From: Gemmatimonadota bacterium
GTDB lineage: Bacteria; Gemmatimonadota; Gemmatimonadetes; Gemmatimonadales; Gemmatimonadaceae
Direction: 5' to 3'
Length of the DNA: 52,896 nt
Assembly (NCBI GenBank): GCA_947471365.1
Contig: CANIWQ010000007.1
Location: 1 to 52,896, forward strand
In this document: piece after piece, positions 26,255 through 35,900 of the stretch
How positions within the stretch are numbered: position 1 is the stretch's first letter
Layout of the letters: the number at the start of each line of letters is the position of its first letter
The notes under the pieces: generated by a model
What the model was told of the DNA's origin: nothing
The model's database searches: none
The model's input: only the letters and a program-made list of their open reading frames with translations
Position numbers and translations under genes: made by a program

Positions 26255-26893
26255 CTAGCGGGAAACCTTCGCCCAGAGCAGACGCGCACGCTGTAATTCG
26301 GATTCCGGCACCACCCCTGAGAGGGCTTCGAGGGCCTCGCCGACCACCGATTTGGCCACTCCGGCGTGTCGCGCCCCGTGTAAATGGGAGTGGAGCTGTC
26401 GATCCTGGCCTGCCGCGGCACACGCCGAGACGATGCACAGTTCGCGACGTCCCAAGTCGAGCGCCGGGCGCGAGAGCACCTTGCCGTAGCCCTCCACGAT
26501 CATCCACTCGTCGAGTGCGGGGTGCAGCGCGCGGATGTTTTCGCGCAACTTCTCGTAAAACGGCCCATAGACGGTACCACAGGTCTGTTCTCCGGCCATC
26601 CGCCACTGATAGGTCTCCGCGTAGCTGGCGTCGGACTCCGGCGCGGCCACCCCACTGAGGCGTCGCCACTCGCGCGCCGCATTGAGCGTCCGCGGGAACC
26701 CGGCAAACAAGTAGGACTGCAAAATCAACTCTTCAACCCACACCACGGGGACGCCCCCATCGAGGCAAGCGGACAGTGCGGACCGCGTGTCCTCCTCTGG
26801 GCGGGCGGCAATGCAGGCCGCCAGCCGGACGAGCAAACGGGTGTGCGGATCGAGCGACGAGAGTATTGCGTTCTGCTGGATGGGGAGCACCAT
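26255..26893 (-). CDS. Carboxymuconolactone decarboxylase / AhpD-like protein
   Basis: A 212-residue helical protein of the carboxymuconolactone decarboxylase superfamily. EQTCGTVYGPFYEKL and RELCIVSACAAAGQDRQL followed by HLHGARHAG are characteristic. The double-cysteine CxxC of AhpD peroxidase reductants is missing in the usual place, so peroxidase function is uncertain. It is the first gene of the obg-dprA run and diverges from the lipoprotein gene across a 186-base gap. The substrate is unknown. Confidence 0.75.
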   Translation of the reverse strand: MVLPIQQNAILSSLDPHTRLLVRLAACIAARPEEDTRSALSACLDGGVPVVWVEELILQSYLFAGFPRTLNAAREWRRLSGVAAPESDASYAETYQWRMAGEQTCGTVYGPFYEKLRENIRALHPALDEWMIVEGYGKVLSRPALDLGRRELCIVSACAAAGQDRQLHSHLHGARHAGVAKSVVGEALEALSGVVPESELQRARLLWAKVSR

Positions 26894-27079
26894 CGAAACA
26901 TTCCGGGAGTGGGCGGGTTACTGCAGGAGGAGGCTGGACGTCTGGTGAATAGAGGGCGAATCCGGCAGCGACGTGCGCAGCAAGCTAGCATTCATAGCTG
27001 GTGCAATGGCGCGATCCCCTTCAAAGCGGACTCCCCTGAGTCCGCCGAGACCGCCGATGCCAGAACGCCTGAGAGGAAT

Positions 27080-27679
27080 ATGAACGTCAAGCACGTGATC
27101 GTCGTTTCGTTGCTCGCCCTCGCCGCCTGCGGGAAGGACAAGTCGACTGGCGATGAGGCGTCCGCGCAGCTGACGCCGGAAAAGTACCGCCAGCAGCAGC
27201 AGAAGTTTGCTGACTCGGTGTTGCAGACGGTCAAGTCGCCCAAGGATATCGCCGACAAGCTCGGCAAAGGCTTTGAATCAGCGCCCGCGCGCCTGCGCGA
27301 CACGCTGTCGGCCTTGGCCCGCGGCACCAACTGCTTCCCCTCCGGCCGAAAGGTTGATCCGTACCTCGCCGGTACCGTCACGGTCACGCTCAACATGAGC
27401 GTCGTCGGTACGGACGTGATGTATGTGCAAGAGAGCAGCTGGACCTCGGCGGCCGGCAATATTGTCGATGCCTGCCTCAACGAAGCCGCGCGCGGCTGGA
27501 AGCTGAACTCGGGCTTTGGCGCCCCGGCGCGCTACGTGACGCAGTTCCAGTTCAAGCAGGTTCCGCCTGGCACGGGCGGGTTGTCGGACGGCGCCTCCTC
27601 AGGCACTCCCGCCGCCCCAACCGGCGCCACGGCTCGCGCCACGGCTCGCGCCACGGCTCGCACCGCGACGAAGCGCTAA
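27080..27679 (+). CDS. Lipoprotein with AgmX/PglI- or TonB-C-like domain
   Basis: A 199-residue protein with a lipoprotein signal (VVSLLALAACGK, lipid-bearing cysteine at about residue 16). A charged helical stretch is followed by a domain (about residues 95-170) whose pattern NCFPSGRKVDPYLAGTVTV, then CLNEAARGWKL and a final QFQFK resembles TonB-C or AgmX/PglI C-terminal domains. That similarity is by eye only. The C-terminus is a low-complexity tail of alanine, threonine and arginine made by a 12-bp tandem repeat. ATG 27080 has GAGAGG just upstream. Function unknown. Confidence 0.7.
   Translation: MNVKHVIVVSLLALAACGKDKSTGDEASAQLTPEKYRQQQQKFADSVLQTVKSPKDIADKLGKGFESAPARLRDTLSALARGTNCFPSGRKVDPYLAGTVTVTLNMSVVGTDVMYVQESSWTSAAGNIVDACLNEAARGWKLNSGFGAPARYVTQFQFKQVPPGTGGLSDGASSGTPAAPTGATARATARATARTATKR
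27626..27661 (+). repeat. 12-bp tandem repeat in lipoprotein tail
   Basis: GCCACGGCTCGC is repeated exactly three times in tandem, encoding the Ala-Thr-Ala-Arg tail. Twelve bases keep the frame, so copy-number change would alter tail length without breaking the gene. Confidence 0.9.
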
Positions 27680-27734
27680 ACCCGCGACACGCCTGTCGGC
27701 GCGCTTCGGTTCCACTGGGACGCGCCACGACCTC

Positions 27735-27765
27735 ACAAACGCCGCCTGATTCAGGCGGCGTTTGT
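27735..27765. terminator. Bidirectional terminator
   Basis: ACAAACGCCGCCTGA (27735-27749) is a perfect inverted repeat of TCAGGCGGCGTTTGT (27751-27765) around one base, giving a long stem with a small loop. It lies between the convergent lipoprotein and asparaginase genes, and the asparaginase stop codon (27753-27751) is within the hairpin. Confidence 0.8.
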
Positions 27766-28764
27766 GCTATTGGTGGGCCGCACGTGCCCCACGACCTCGC
27801 CTCGGGTGTTGCGGATCGGCTTGGTCACCCAGTCGGCGAGCTTCCCCTCAATGACGTCGGGGAGGATACCGAGCAACTGCAACACGTGGATGACCGCCAC
27901 GTGCTGCGCGCGCTGCGCACCGTCCTCCACCTTGATGGCGGCACCAATACCGAGGTCGGGAATCGCAATGGAGTGCACGCCCTCCGCCCCGACCTTGGTG
28001 ATCACGCGCCCCTCGGTCTCGCGAATCATGACGGTGTCGAAGCGATCGGTGCCACCGACGAGGTGCGGATGGGCCACCATCGCCTGCATCGTCCGAGACG
28101 GCAGTTCGTCACCGGTCACGGCGGCACGGCCCCAGCGCGCGTAACTGAGCGCCATGCGTTCGAGCGGGAGGGCCATGACGGTCACGCCACAGCCATCCAC
28201 CGCGATCGGCATATCATCAACCGCCACGCCGGACCAACTCGATACTTCGGAGAGGCAGTCGCGTTGCACCTGATGGTCGGCGCGTTCGTAGCCGCGCGTC
28301 GCCCATCCCATGGTGTGCGCGCGCGCGAGCATCGCCGAGTGCTTGCCGGAACAGTTGTTATGGAGTCGCGTGAGTGGACGGCCACTTTCGCGGGCCAGAC
28401 GGGCGCCGCGCGCGGAGAGTGGTTCGTGCGGTCCGCAGGCGAGATCGCCTTCTTCGAGTCCAATCGACTGCAGCATGCGTTCGGCCACGGCGAGATGTTC
28501 CGGCTCCCCGCCGTGCGACGCACAGGCGAGCGCCAGTTCTTCGGTGCCCCATTGCAGGCGATCAAAGCCACCGGACGCGAGCAACGGCATCACTTGGAAC
28601 ATCTTCGAGCACGAACGCCACATCGACACGAGTTCGTGATCGCGCGCGACGGCAATCAGGTGGTCGTCGGGGCCGATGACGGCGCCATGGACACGATGGA
28701 CGCTCTCAATCGTGTCGCCGCGTGTGACCTCGACGTCGAGATTGAGCAGTCGGCGGGCGGGCAT
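27751..28764 (-). CDS. L-asparaginase II (Rhizobium etli type)
   Basis: A 337-residue member of the asparaginase II family typified by the R. etli inducible enzyme, unrelated to the E. coli AnsA/AnsB fold. Signatures are SMWRSCSKMFQ, NNCSGKHSAML (the catalytic serine and lysine region with its nearby cysteine) and DGCGVTVMALPL. It should hydrolyse L-asparagine to aspartate and ammonia in the cytoplasm; no signal peptide is seen. It directly follows hldA with one base between stop and start. The stop is embedded in a terminator hairpin. Confidence 0.85.
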   Translation of the reverse strand: MPARRLLNLDVEVTRGDTIESVHRVHGAVIGPDDHLIAVARDHELVSMWRSCSKMFQVMPLLASGGFDRLQWGTEELALACASHGGEPEHLAVAERMLQSIGLEEGDLACGPHEPLSARGARLARESGRPLTRLHNNCSGKHSAMLARAHTMGWATRGYERADHQVQRDCLSEVSSWSGVAVDDMPIAVDGCGVTVMALPLERMALSYARWGRAAVTGDELPSRTMQAMVAHPHLVGGTDRFDTVMIRETEGRVITKVGAEGVHSIAIPDLGIGAAIKVEDGAQRAQHVAVIHVLQLLGILPDVIEGKLADWVTKPIRNTRGEVVGHVRPTNSTNAA

Positions 28765-28765
28765 C

Positions 28766-29776
28766 CTACGCGACGCTGTGGTGATCGTCGAACGCGGCGA
28801 GCAACTCGCTCTGCGTCACGGTCGCGGCACCGAGTTTGGCGACTTCGACGCCGGCCGCGAAGTTCGCAATGATGCTCGCTTCGAGTGGCGTCGCACCGCA
28901 GGCGAGCATGACGGCCAACCAGGCGGTCACGGTATCACCCGCGCCAACGACATCGTACACTTCGCGCGCCGTGGTTGGGATGCGATGAATGCTCGGCGCA
29001 CCGCCGGTGCCCTTGGCGATGAGCGCCATGCCTCGTTCACTCAGTGTCAGCAACAACGCGCCGACGCCGAGCCGGTCGACGAGCGCTGGGAGCGTGTCGG
29101 GGTGTTCGAGATCCACCGCCGCGCCCATCGCGTCTTCGAGTTCGCGCAGATTCGGTTTGAACACGGTCGCGCCGGTGTACGCAAAAAAGTTGCGGAACTT
29201 GGGATCCACCACCACCGGAATCCCGCGCGTGGCGGCGCAGCGGAGTGCATGGGCGATGACGACGGGCACGAGCACGCCCTTGTTGTAGTCCTCGAGCACC
29301 AGTGCCGTCGCTCGGGCCACCGCGTGTTCGACGACGACCAGCAGTTCCTGCACCGCCGCCTCGCTGTGATCTTCGTCCACTTCTTCATCGACGCGCACCA
29401 CTTGCTGCGCCCGTGCGACGACGCGTGTCTTGGTGGTGGTGGGGCGGTCCACGCGCACGAGTCCGCGGGGATCACTGCCAATAGCGCCGAGCATGTCGCG
29501 CAGTTGGGTCGCGTTGGCGTCCGTTCCGACAGTGGCCACGAGTTCCACGGTGGCCGCGATCGCGGCCACGTTCTGTGCGACGTTGGCGGCACCGCCGAGC
29601 GCGTAACGACGCTCTCGCACGCGCACCACGGGCACCGGCGCTTCAGGAGAGATGCGGGTGACGTCGCCCTTCAGGTAGACGTCGAGCATCGCATCGCCAA
29701 CCACCGCGACGCGTTGCGCGGCGGCTTTGGCAAGCAGTGCAACGAGTCGCGGACGCGGAATGGAGTGGGCGGGCAC
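28766..29776 (-). CDS. hldA: D-glycero-beta-D-manno-heptose-7-phosphate kinase
   Basis: A 336-residue PfkB/ribokinase-family kinase resembling HldE domain I (RfaE). VVGDAMLDVYLKGDVTRISPEAPVPVV is a strong signature (residues 24-50), with GGAANVAQN, DPKFRNFFAYTGATVFKPN and the catalytic VVGAGDTV. It phosphorylates heptose 7-phosphate at C1 in ADP-heptose synthesis. The adenylyltransferase domain of bifunctional HldE is absent, so a separate HldC is expected elsewhere. gmhA, the first pathway step, is 20 kb away in this window. Together they argue for heptosylated lipopolysaccharide or another glycan. Confidence 0.87.
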   Translation of the reverse strand: MPAHSIPRPRLVALLAKAAAQRVAVVGDAMLDVYLKGDVTRISPEAPVPVVRVRERRYALGGAANVAQNVAAIAATVELVATVGTDANATQLRDMLGAIGSDPRGLVRVDRPTTTKTRVVARAQQVVRVDEEVDEDHSEAAVQELLVVVEHAVARATALVLEDYNKGVLVPVVIAHALRCAATRGIPVVVDPKFRNFFAYTGATVFKPNLRELEDAMGAAVDLEHPDTLPALVDRLGVGALLLTLSERGMALIAKGTGGAPSIHRIPTTAREVYDVVGAGDTVTAWLAVMLACGATPLEASIIANFAAGVEVAKLGAATVTQSELLAAFDDHHSVA

Positions 29777-29911
29777 GTCTACAAGTTACTGCTGAGGTTC
29801 GGTTGGTTGGAAGCGCACCGAGGGTGCGAGTGACGGAGCGAGGGCTCCCGTCGCGCCGCGAGTCCGCCGTTCCGCTTGACGCCCCCCCTCCCGTTGCTTC
29901 TTTTGTACCCC

Positions 29912-30859
29912 ATGTCGCCTCATCGCACTCCGCCGGTCTCCCCTGTCATTGTCTTGGCGTTCGCCGCGGCGGGGATTTCTGTTTCAGGTCCCTTGGTGCG
30001 GTTGTCGCATGCGGCGCCCTTGGCGATTGCCGTCGGGCGCCTCGGGTTCTCGCTGGTGGTGATCGCCGCGTTTCTCGTCTATACGGGCACCTGGCGCCAG
30101 TACCGTCGACTGACGCGCGGCGATGTGGGAGCGGCGGTGGCCGCGGGCGCGGTGCTGGCGCTTCACTTTTGGAGCTGGATCTCTTCCATCGGCATGACCT
30201 CCGTGGCCGCGAGTGTGGTGCTCGTGAATATGAGCCCGGCCATGGTCGCGATCGGATCGGCGATGTGGCTCCGTGAGCGACCGACGGGGCGGCAGGTCAT
30301 TGGCATGGCGGTGGCGCTTGTTGGCGCTGTCGTACTTGCCTGGGGCGACCTGCGCACGTCGTCCGCATCCGCGAGCGCCCTGCTAGGCTCCCGCGCCCTG
30401 CTCGGCGATGTCTTGGCGCTCCTTGGCGCCCTCACGGTCTCGGGGTACCTCTTGTTTGGCCGACGGCTGCGCCAAAAACTGGATCTCTGGCCCTACGTGG
30501 GGCTCGTGTACGGCGCGTGCTTTGTGTTCGTGTGTGTACTGGCTGCCTTGACGGGCGCGCCCGTGCTGGGTCAACCACCACGCGAACTGCTGATTTTCGG
30601 TGCGATGGCGTTTGGCCCCATGTTGCTCGGCCACACCGGATTCAACTGGGCGCTTCGATATGTGCCCGCGTACGTCGTGAGCCTCGTGGCGCTGACGGAA
30701 CCCGTGGGCGCCACGTTGCTCGCCGCGCTCATTCCGGGGATCGCGGAGGTGCCGTCGGTATTTACGTTTGCAGGGGGCGGCATCATTTTGACGGGCATTT
30801 TGATGACGGCGCGTCGAGCACCGGCGCGCGACGACGACAGCGCCCAGCCGACGGACTGA
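29912..30859 (+). CDS. EamA/DMT-family transporter
   Basis: A 315-residue inner-membrane protein with about ten hydrophobic segments arranged as two EamA repeats. The first repeat ends in VVLVNMSPAMVAIGSAMWLRE, and the second has VSLVALTEPVGATLLAALIPG, both typical of drug/metabolite exporters with the proline-containing helix. Start at ATG 29912; an upstream ATG at 29876 has no support. The substrate is unknown. It stands alone, convergent with the response regulator. Confidence 0.85.
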   Translation: MSPHRTPPVSPVIVLAFAAAGISVSGPLVRLSHAAPLAIAVGRLGFSLVVIAAFLVYTGTWRQYRRLTRGDVGAAVAAGAVLALHFWSWISSIGMTSVAASVVLVNMSPAMVAIGSAMWLRERPTGRQVIGMAVALVGAVVLAWGDLRTSSASASALLGSRALLGDVLALLGALTVSGYLLFGRRLRQKLDLWPYVGLVYGACFVFVCVLAALTGAPVLGQPPRELLIFGAMAFGPMLLGHTGFNWALRYVPAYVVSLVALTEPVGATLLAALIPGIAEVPSVFTFAGGGIILTGILMTARRAPARDDDSAQPTD

Positions 30860-30873
30860 TCGCTTGCCCGTGC

Positions 30874-30891
30874 GCGCCGCATCGGCGGCGC
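30874..30891. terminator. Hairpin between convergent EamA and regulator genes
   Basis: GCGCCGC (30874-30880) and GCGGCGC (30885-30891) form a perfect 7-bp GC stem with an ATCG loop, placed between convergent stops at 30859 and 30900. No T tract. Confidence 0.45.
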
Positions 30892-30899
30892 CCCGCCCG

Positions 30900-31544
30900 T
30901 CAGGGCGTGATCAGCCCGCTGCGAATGGCATAGCGCGTGAGGTCCGCGGCTTTGTGAACATCGAGTTTGCGCATGATGTTCCGCCGATGCACTTCGACCG
31001 TCGATGGCGCGATGTGCAACTCGACGGCGACCGCGCTCGCCGTCTTCCCTTCGGCCAGGCGGATGGCCACCTGTTGTTCGCGCCGCGACAAGGCGCTCAG
31101 GCCGGCGGCACCCGGTGCATGCCCCTGATGCCGCACCCCATCGGCCAGCGCTTCGCTCGCGGCAGGGCACAGGAAACTGCGATCGGCGTATACCGCGCGG
31201 ATGCCACGGCGCAGTTCGGCGCTCGCAGCGGATTTGAGCACGTAGGCCGCCGCGCCGGCGTTGAGCATCTCCTGGATCATGTGCGCGTGGCAGGTGCTCG
31301 AGAGTGCGAGCACTCGCACGGCCGGTAGGCGGGTCCGCATGAGTCGCGTGGTCTCGACGCCGTCCAGTCCGGGCATGCTGATGTCCATGATCACCACGTC
31401 CGGCGTGTGCCGTGCCGCGAGACGCAGCGCGCTCGCGCCGTCTTTGGCCTCGGCGACGACCCGCATGTCGGGTTCCATGTCGAGGAGCGCACGCAACGCC
31501 TCGCGCAGGACGGCGTGATCATCCACCAGTAGGATACGAATCAT
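30900..31544 (-). CDS. NarL/LuxR-family response regulator
   Basis: A 214-residue two-component response regulator. The receiver domain has LLVDDH at the N-terminus, the phosphorylatable aspartate in VVIMDISMPGLDG and the conserved lysine in YVLKSAASAEL. The C-terminal LuxR-type helix-turn-helix reads LSRREQQVAIRLAEGKTASAVA then VEVHRRNIMRKL. It overlaps the upstream histidine kinase by four bases, which makes that kinase its obvious partner. Its targets are not shown by the sequence. Confidence 0.93.
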   Translation of the reverse strand: MIRILLVDDHAVLREALRALLDMEPDMRVVAEAKDGASALRLAARHTPDVVIMDISMPGLDGVETTRLMRTRLPAVRVLALSSTCHAHMIQEMLNAGAAAYVLKSAASAELRRGIRAVYADRSFLCPAASEALADGVRHQGHAPGAAGLSALSRREQQVAIRLAEGKTASAVAVELHIAPSTVEVHRRNIMRKLDVHKAADLTRYAIRSGLITP

Positions 31545-32929
31545 GGCACGCGTTCCGCCGCAGGCGCCGCAGGCGCCGCAGGCGCCGCGGGCGACGCGGC
31601 CAGTGGCAGCGACAGCACCACGGTGCTTCCCGCGCCCGGCACACTGTCGATGTCGAGCGCGCCGCCGAGCGCGATGAAGCGCTCGCGAATGCTGAGCAGG
31701 CCAAACCCACTGGTCTTGGCGGTGGGCGACCCGACGAGCGCCGGAGAGAAACCGCTGCCATCGTCACTCACGGCAACGACCAGCCGGTCTCGATCCACGG
31801 AACAACTGAGCTCGGCGTGCGCCACGCCCGCGTGCTTGGCGACGTTGATCAGCAGCTCGCGCGCGGCCCGATACATCAGGGTGCGCATGGCCTCCTCGAG
31901 CAGGTGCGGATCGCTGTCATCATAGACGCGCACGGCAACCCCGTACACCCGCTCGACCTCCTCGGCCAGCGCGTGCAGGGATGGCCCGAGACCCAGCGAG
32001 CGTAGCATGGGCGGGCTCAAATCATAAATGACGGTGCGGAGCAACTGGTCGGCAGTATCGATCAGGGCCTCGATACTGCGCACCGACTGGTCGAGAGACT
32101 CGCGCTCGACGACAGCGAGTCGAATCTTCACGGCGGCCAAGACTTGGGCCAGGTTGTCGTGCAGCACTTCGGCCAAGGCTCGGCGTTCGCGCTCTTCGGA
32201 CCGCGTCAGTTCCGCCGCCAACTTGCGCAGTTGCGAGCCCCGCTCGTCAATCTCGGCTTCCAGCGACTCCGTCAAGCGGCGCAGCGTTGTGTCCACCTGC
32301 TTGCGCGCGGTGATGTCGCCGACCACGATGCGGAGTTCCGCTGCCCCCTGCGCGTCCCGCGCCGCGGTGATCGTCAGGTGTGCCCACCACGATGGCTCGT
32401 CGACCCGCTCCATCCGCAGGTCGCACGAGCGCGGCGTACCGTCTGCGATAATCCGCCGATGCACCAGATACCAGGTATCTTGGTCTTCATCGACGATGAA
32501 CTGACTGAACGGCCGATTCACCATCGCCGCCCGCGGCACGTGCAGCAGCGTCGAGAGCGTGAGGTTGCTCTGCACGATCAGCCCCGACTCGCTGACGGTG
32601 CCATAGCCCACCGGCGCCACGTCGTAGAGGTCGAACCATCGTGCGCGCGCGGCGTCGAGATCCCGTTGCGTCTGGCGCAGTTCCTGGTTGCGATCTTCCA
32701 GATCCTCCTTTGCCCGGCGCAATTCCTCGTTCTGCATTTCCAGCTCGATCTGATGCACGCGCAGCTCATGCAGGATCTTCTGCAGCGCTTCCGGCGACGG
32801 AGCTGCGAGCGGTGCCTCCAGTGGCGGCGCAGCGTACGGGCGCAGACGCGCCTCCGCCAGTAGCCGCAGCGCCCGAGCCGCTGCGTCGTCCGGCCGCGTG
32901 CCAAGCGGAGGTGTGTCGCTGCCGGTCAT
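31541..32929 (-). CDS. PAS-domain NarX/DegS-type histidine kinase
   Basis: A 462-residue soluble kinase. An N-terminal coiled coil (about 48-95, ILHELRVHQIELEMQNEELR) leads into a PAS domain (about 95-215). The HisKA_3 dimerisation helix has the histidine in RRALAEVLHDNLAQ, and the HATPase domain has LLINVAKHAG, VSDDGSGF and GFGLLSIRERF. No membrane segments are seen, so it senses a cytoplasmic signal or relays one from CheB-CheR, with which it overlaps by four bases. The C-terminus is a PAAPAAPAA tail from a 9-bp repeat. The sensor half is closely related to that of the hybrid kinase at 37668..39842. Confidence 0.92.
   Translation of the reverse strand: MTGSDTPPLGTRPDDAAARALRLLAEARLRPYAAPPLEAPLAAPSPEALQKILHELRVHQIELEMQNEELRRAKEDLEDRNQELRQTQRDLDAARARWFDLYDVAPVGYGTVSESGLIVQSNLTLSTLLHVPRAAMVNRPFSQFIVDEDQDTWYLVHRRIIADGTPRSCDLRMERVDEPSWWAHLTITAARDAQGAAELRIVVGDITARKQVDTTLRRLTESLEAEIDERGSQLRKLAAELTRSEERERRALAEVLHDNLAQVLAAVKIRLAVVERESLDQSVRSIEALIDTADQLLRTVIYDLSPPMLRSLGLGPSLHALAEEVERVYGVAVRVYDDSDPHLLEEAMRTLMYRAARELLINVAKHAGVAHAELSCSVDRDRLVVAVSDDGSGFSPALVGSPTAKTSGFGLLSIRERFIALGGALDIDSVPGAGSTVVLSLPLAASPAAPAAPAAPAAERVP
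31555..31590. repeat. 9-bp repeat encoding Ala-Ala-Pro tail
   Basis: The unit GGCGCCGCA recurs about four times in tandem near the 3' end of the kinase gene, giving a PAAPAAPAA tail. The period is a multiple of three, so length variation stays in frame. Confidence 0.75.
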
Positions 32930-35900
32930 GACGAATCGCCGGGCTTCGCCCGCTCCGTGGTGGCAATCGCGTAGAGCTGGCCAGCCTCGTTCATCAGCGC
33001 CGTGGAGATGATCGTGACGTTCACCTTGGCCCCTGACTTGGTCAGGCGCTGGGTCAGGTAGGGTTCCAGGATTTCCGCGCGGCTCAGTTGCGTCAGTCGC
33101 GTCAAGGCGCCGGCACGTAATTCGGGCGGAATCCGTTCATTCGCATGCATCACCAGCGCTTCCGCTTCGCTCCAGCCATACAGGCGCACCGCGCCGGGGT
33201 TCCAGGCAATGATGCGGCCGTTGATGTCCTGCACGGTGATCGCATCGTGCGCGTCACGCACCACCACGGCGAGGCGCAGCAGGTCGTTGGCCTTGCGCAG
33301 CGATTCCCTGATGCGCACGGTCTCCGTGACGTCCAAGAACGAGATCACGGCCCCCTCGACCACGTTGTGCTGCGTGCGGTAGGGCAGCATGCGCATCAGG
33401 TACCAGCGGCCATCGGTGGTCTGCAGTTCCAACTCCGTGGGCACCAACGTGTCGAGCACCGCCAGCACCGCCGGCACAAGGCCGCCGTAGTCCACGAAGT
33501 TGGTGACGATGTGCGCCACGGGGCGCCCCACGTCGCTCGGAATCAGGTTGATGATCGAGCGGACGGCGGGGGTGAAGCGCAGGATGCGCAGCTGATGGTC
33601 CAGGAAGACGGTGCCAATGCCCGTGCCGCCCAGCAGGTTGTTCATGTCGTCGTTAGCCCGCGACAGGTCGGACAACTTGGCCTGCAGCTCCGCGTTGACG
33701 CTGGCCAGTTCCTCGTTGACCGACTGCATCTCCTCCTTGGTAGTTTCCAACTCCTCGTTGGTCGATTGCAGCTCCTCGTTCACCGACTGCATTTCCTCGT
33801 TCGACGACTTGAGCTCCTCGGTGGAGCTTTGCAGATCCTCTCTGGCGCTCTGGAGATATTCCTCCTGCGCCCGTAGCTCCCGCGCCTGAGAGGCCAGGCG
33901 CGCCTCGGCCTCCGGCGTCGAAAGGATGGGCGCGAGCGCGGCATCGCCGCCCACCGACGCCTGGCCGTGCAATGCTGCGTTGGGTTCGACGCCGTCCGTG
34001 GTCGCCGAGAGCACCTCTTCAAGAATCACCAGATACAGCGGCGCCTCCTGCGACGCCCCCTGCCCGCGGGTCACGAGGCGCACCGTCAGGTTCACCGTGG
34101 TGAAGCGGCCGCTGGTCTTCAGTCGCAGGCCGGAGTGGTGCGCAGTCTCCTGGGTGCGCACGGCCTGTCGCAGCGCCGCCGCCAACTCATACCCCAGTCC
34201 TTCGCGAGCCATCTTCACGATATTGTTGACGCCCGCCTCGCCCGGGGCCAGTTCGAGGAAGAGCCCGGTCCGGCCGTGCAGGTAGAGGATGTCGCCCTCG
34301 GCGTTCACCAGCGCGCCAGCCGCGACGACTTGCTGCAACAGCGCTTGTTCCGTCAGTTCGCGCAGGGGCCGCTTCACGGGAAATTCCGTCCTATCGCGGC
34401 CGCGCCGCCCTGCCGCATCCACCGCCGTCATGTTTGGGAGAAACCCCGCGCGCATGCGGGACTGCGTTCCGCGAGAATCGTCGGTGCGGCGATACACCCT
34501 GGCCTTGCGATCCACCGCCGTAAAAAGAGTGTCGTACTCACCAATACCCTCGGACATGCCGAGGAGCAGCGTGCCACCCGGTCGCAGGGCGAAGTGGAAG
34601 GTGGGAATCAGCTTCTTCTGCAGCTTCGCGCTCATGTAGATCAGCACGTTGCGGCAGCTGACGAGGTCGAGCTTGGAGAAGGGCGGATCCTTGATGACGT
34701 CCTGCTTGCTGAAGATGATCAGGTCGCGGATCCCCTTGTGCACACGGTAGCCGCTGCCGTCGGGCTCGGCCATGAAGAAGCGGGCCAAGCGTTCGGGATT
34801 TACATCGGCCGCAATGCTGGCGGGATACAGCCCCGCGCGTGCGGTGGCGATGGCCGCCGAATCGATGTCCGTGGCGAAGACCTGCACGGTGTAGCGCTTC
34901 CGCAGCGCTTCCATGCGCTCCACCAGCAGGATGGCTAGAGAATATGCCTCCTCTCCGGTGGAACAGCCCGCCACCCAGACGCGCACTAAAGCGTCCGTCG
35001 GTTTGTTGTCGAAGAGCCCGGGAACGACCGCGTGCTCCAACAGCTGAAAGACGTCCGGGTCACGGAAGAATGAGGTCACCCCGATCAGCAGGTCGCGAAA
35101 GAGGGCTTCCACCTCGGCCGGCGACTGCCGCAGGAACTTCTCGTAGTCGTCGATAGATGCGAACTGATGCACGGCCATGCGCCGCTCAATGCGACGCTGG
35201 ATGGTGCTCGGCTTGTACAGGGAAAAGTCGTGACTCGTCTGGGCGCGTAGCAGGACGAAGATCTTTTGGAGCGCGTTCTCGGTCCGGCGGGCCGAGACGG
35301 CTCCGACGCGCGGCAGGCTGCCAAAGGCGTGCGCGGCGTAGCGGATGAGCCCAGCGGCCATTTCGGCCGGGGGCAGTTCATCATCCACCAACCCCGTACC
35401 GAGGGCACTGCGGGGCATGCCGTCGAACTCGGTCGAGGCTGGGCTCTGGGCCATCACCATGCCGCCCGCGGCTTTGATGGCGCGCACCCCCAGCGTTCCG
35501 TCGCTGCCGGTGCCGGAGAGCACGATGCCGATCGCCCGCTCGTGCTGGTCTTGGGCCAGCGACTGGAAGAAGAAATCGATGGGAAAGCGTTGACCGCGCG
35601 GTGCGCTCGGTTCCGTCAGTCGCAGCGCGCCGTTGCGAAAGGCCATGTCGCGGCCCGGCGGAATGATGTAGGCGCAGTTGGGCTGCACCACCATGCCGTC
35701 CTCAACCTCGAACACCTGCATGCGGGTCTTGCGGCGGATCAACTCGGCGAGAAGGCTGCGGTGATCCGGGGCGAGGTGCTGCACCAGCACAAAGGCCATG
35801 CCCGGATCGGCGTCGGTGGGCATGCCGGACAAGAAGGCCTCGAATGCGGCGAGTCCGCCGGCCGAGGCGCCGATGCCGACGATGGGAAAGCCGGCGTCGC

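Noticed and set aside
28676-29833. 385-codon frame on the plus strand
   Set aside because: It is antisense to hldA, which has clear kinase motifs. The His- and Arg-rich translation is typical of a shadow.
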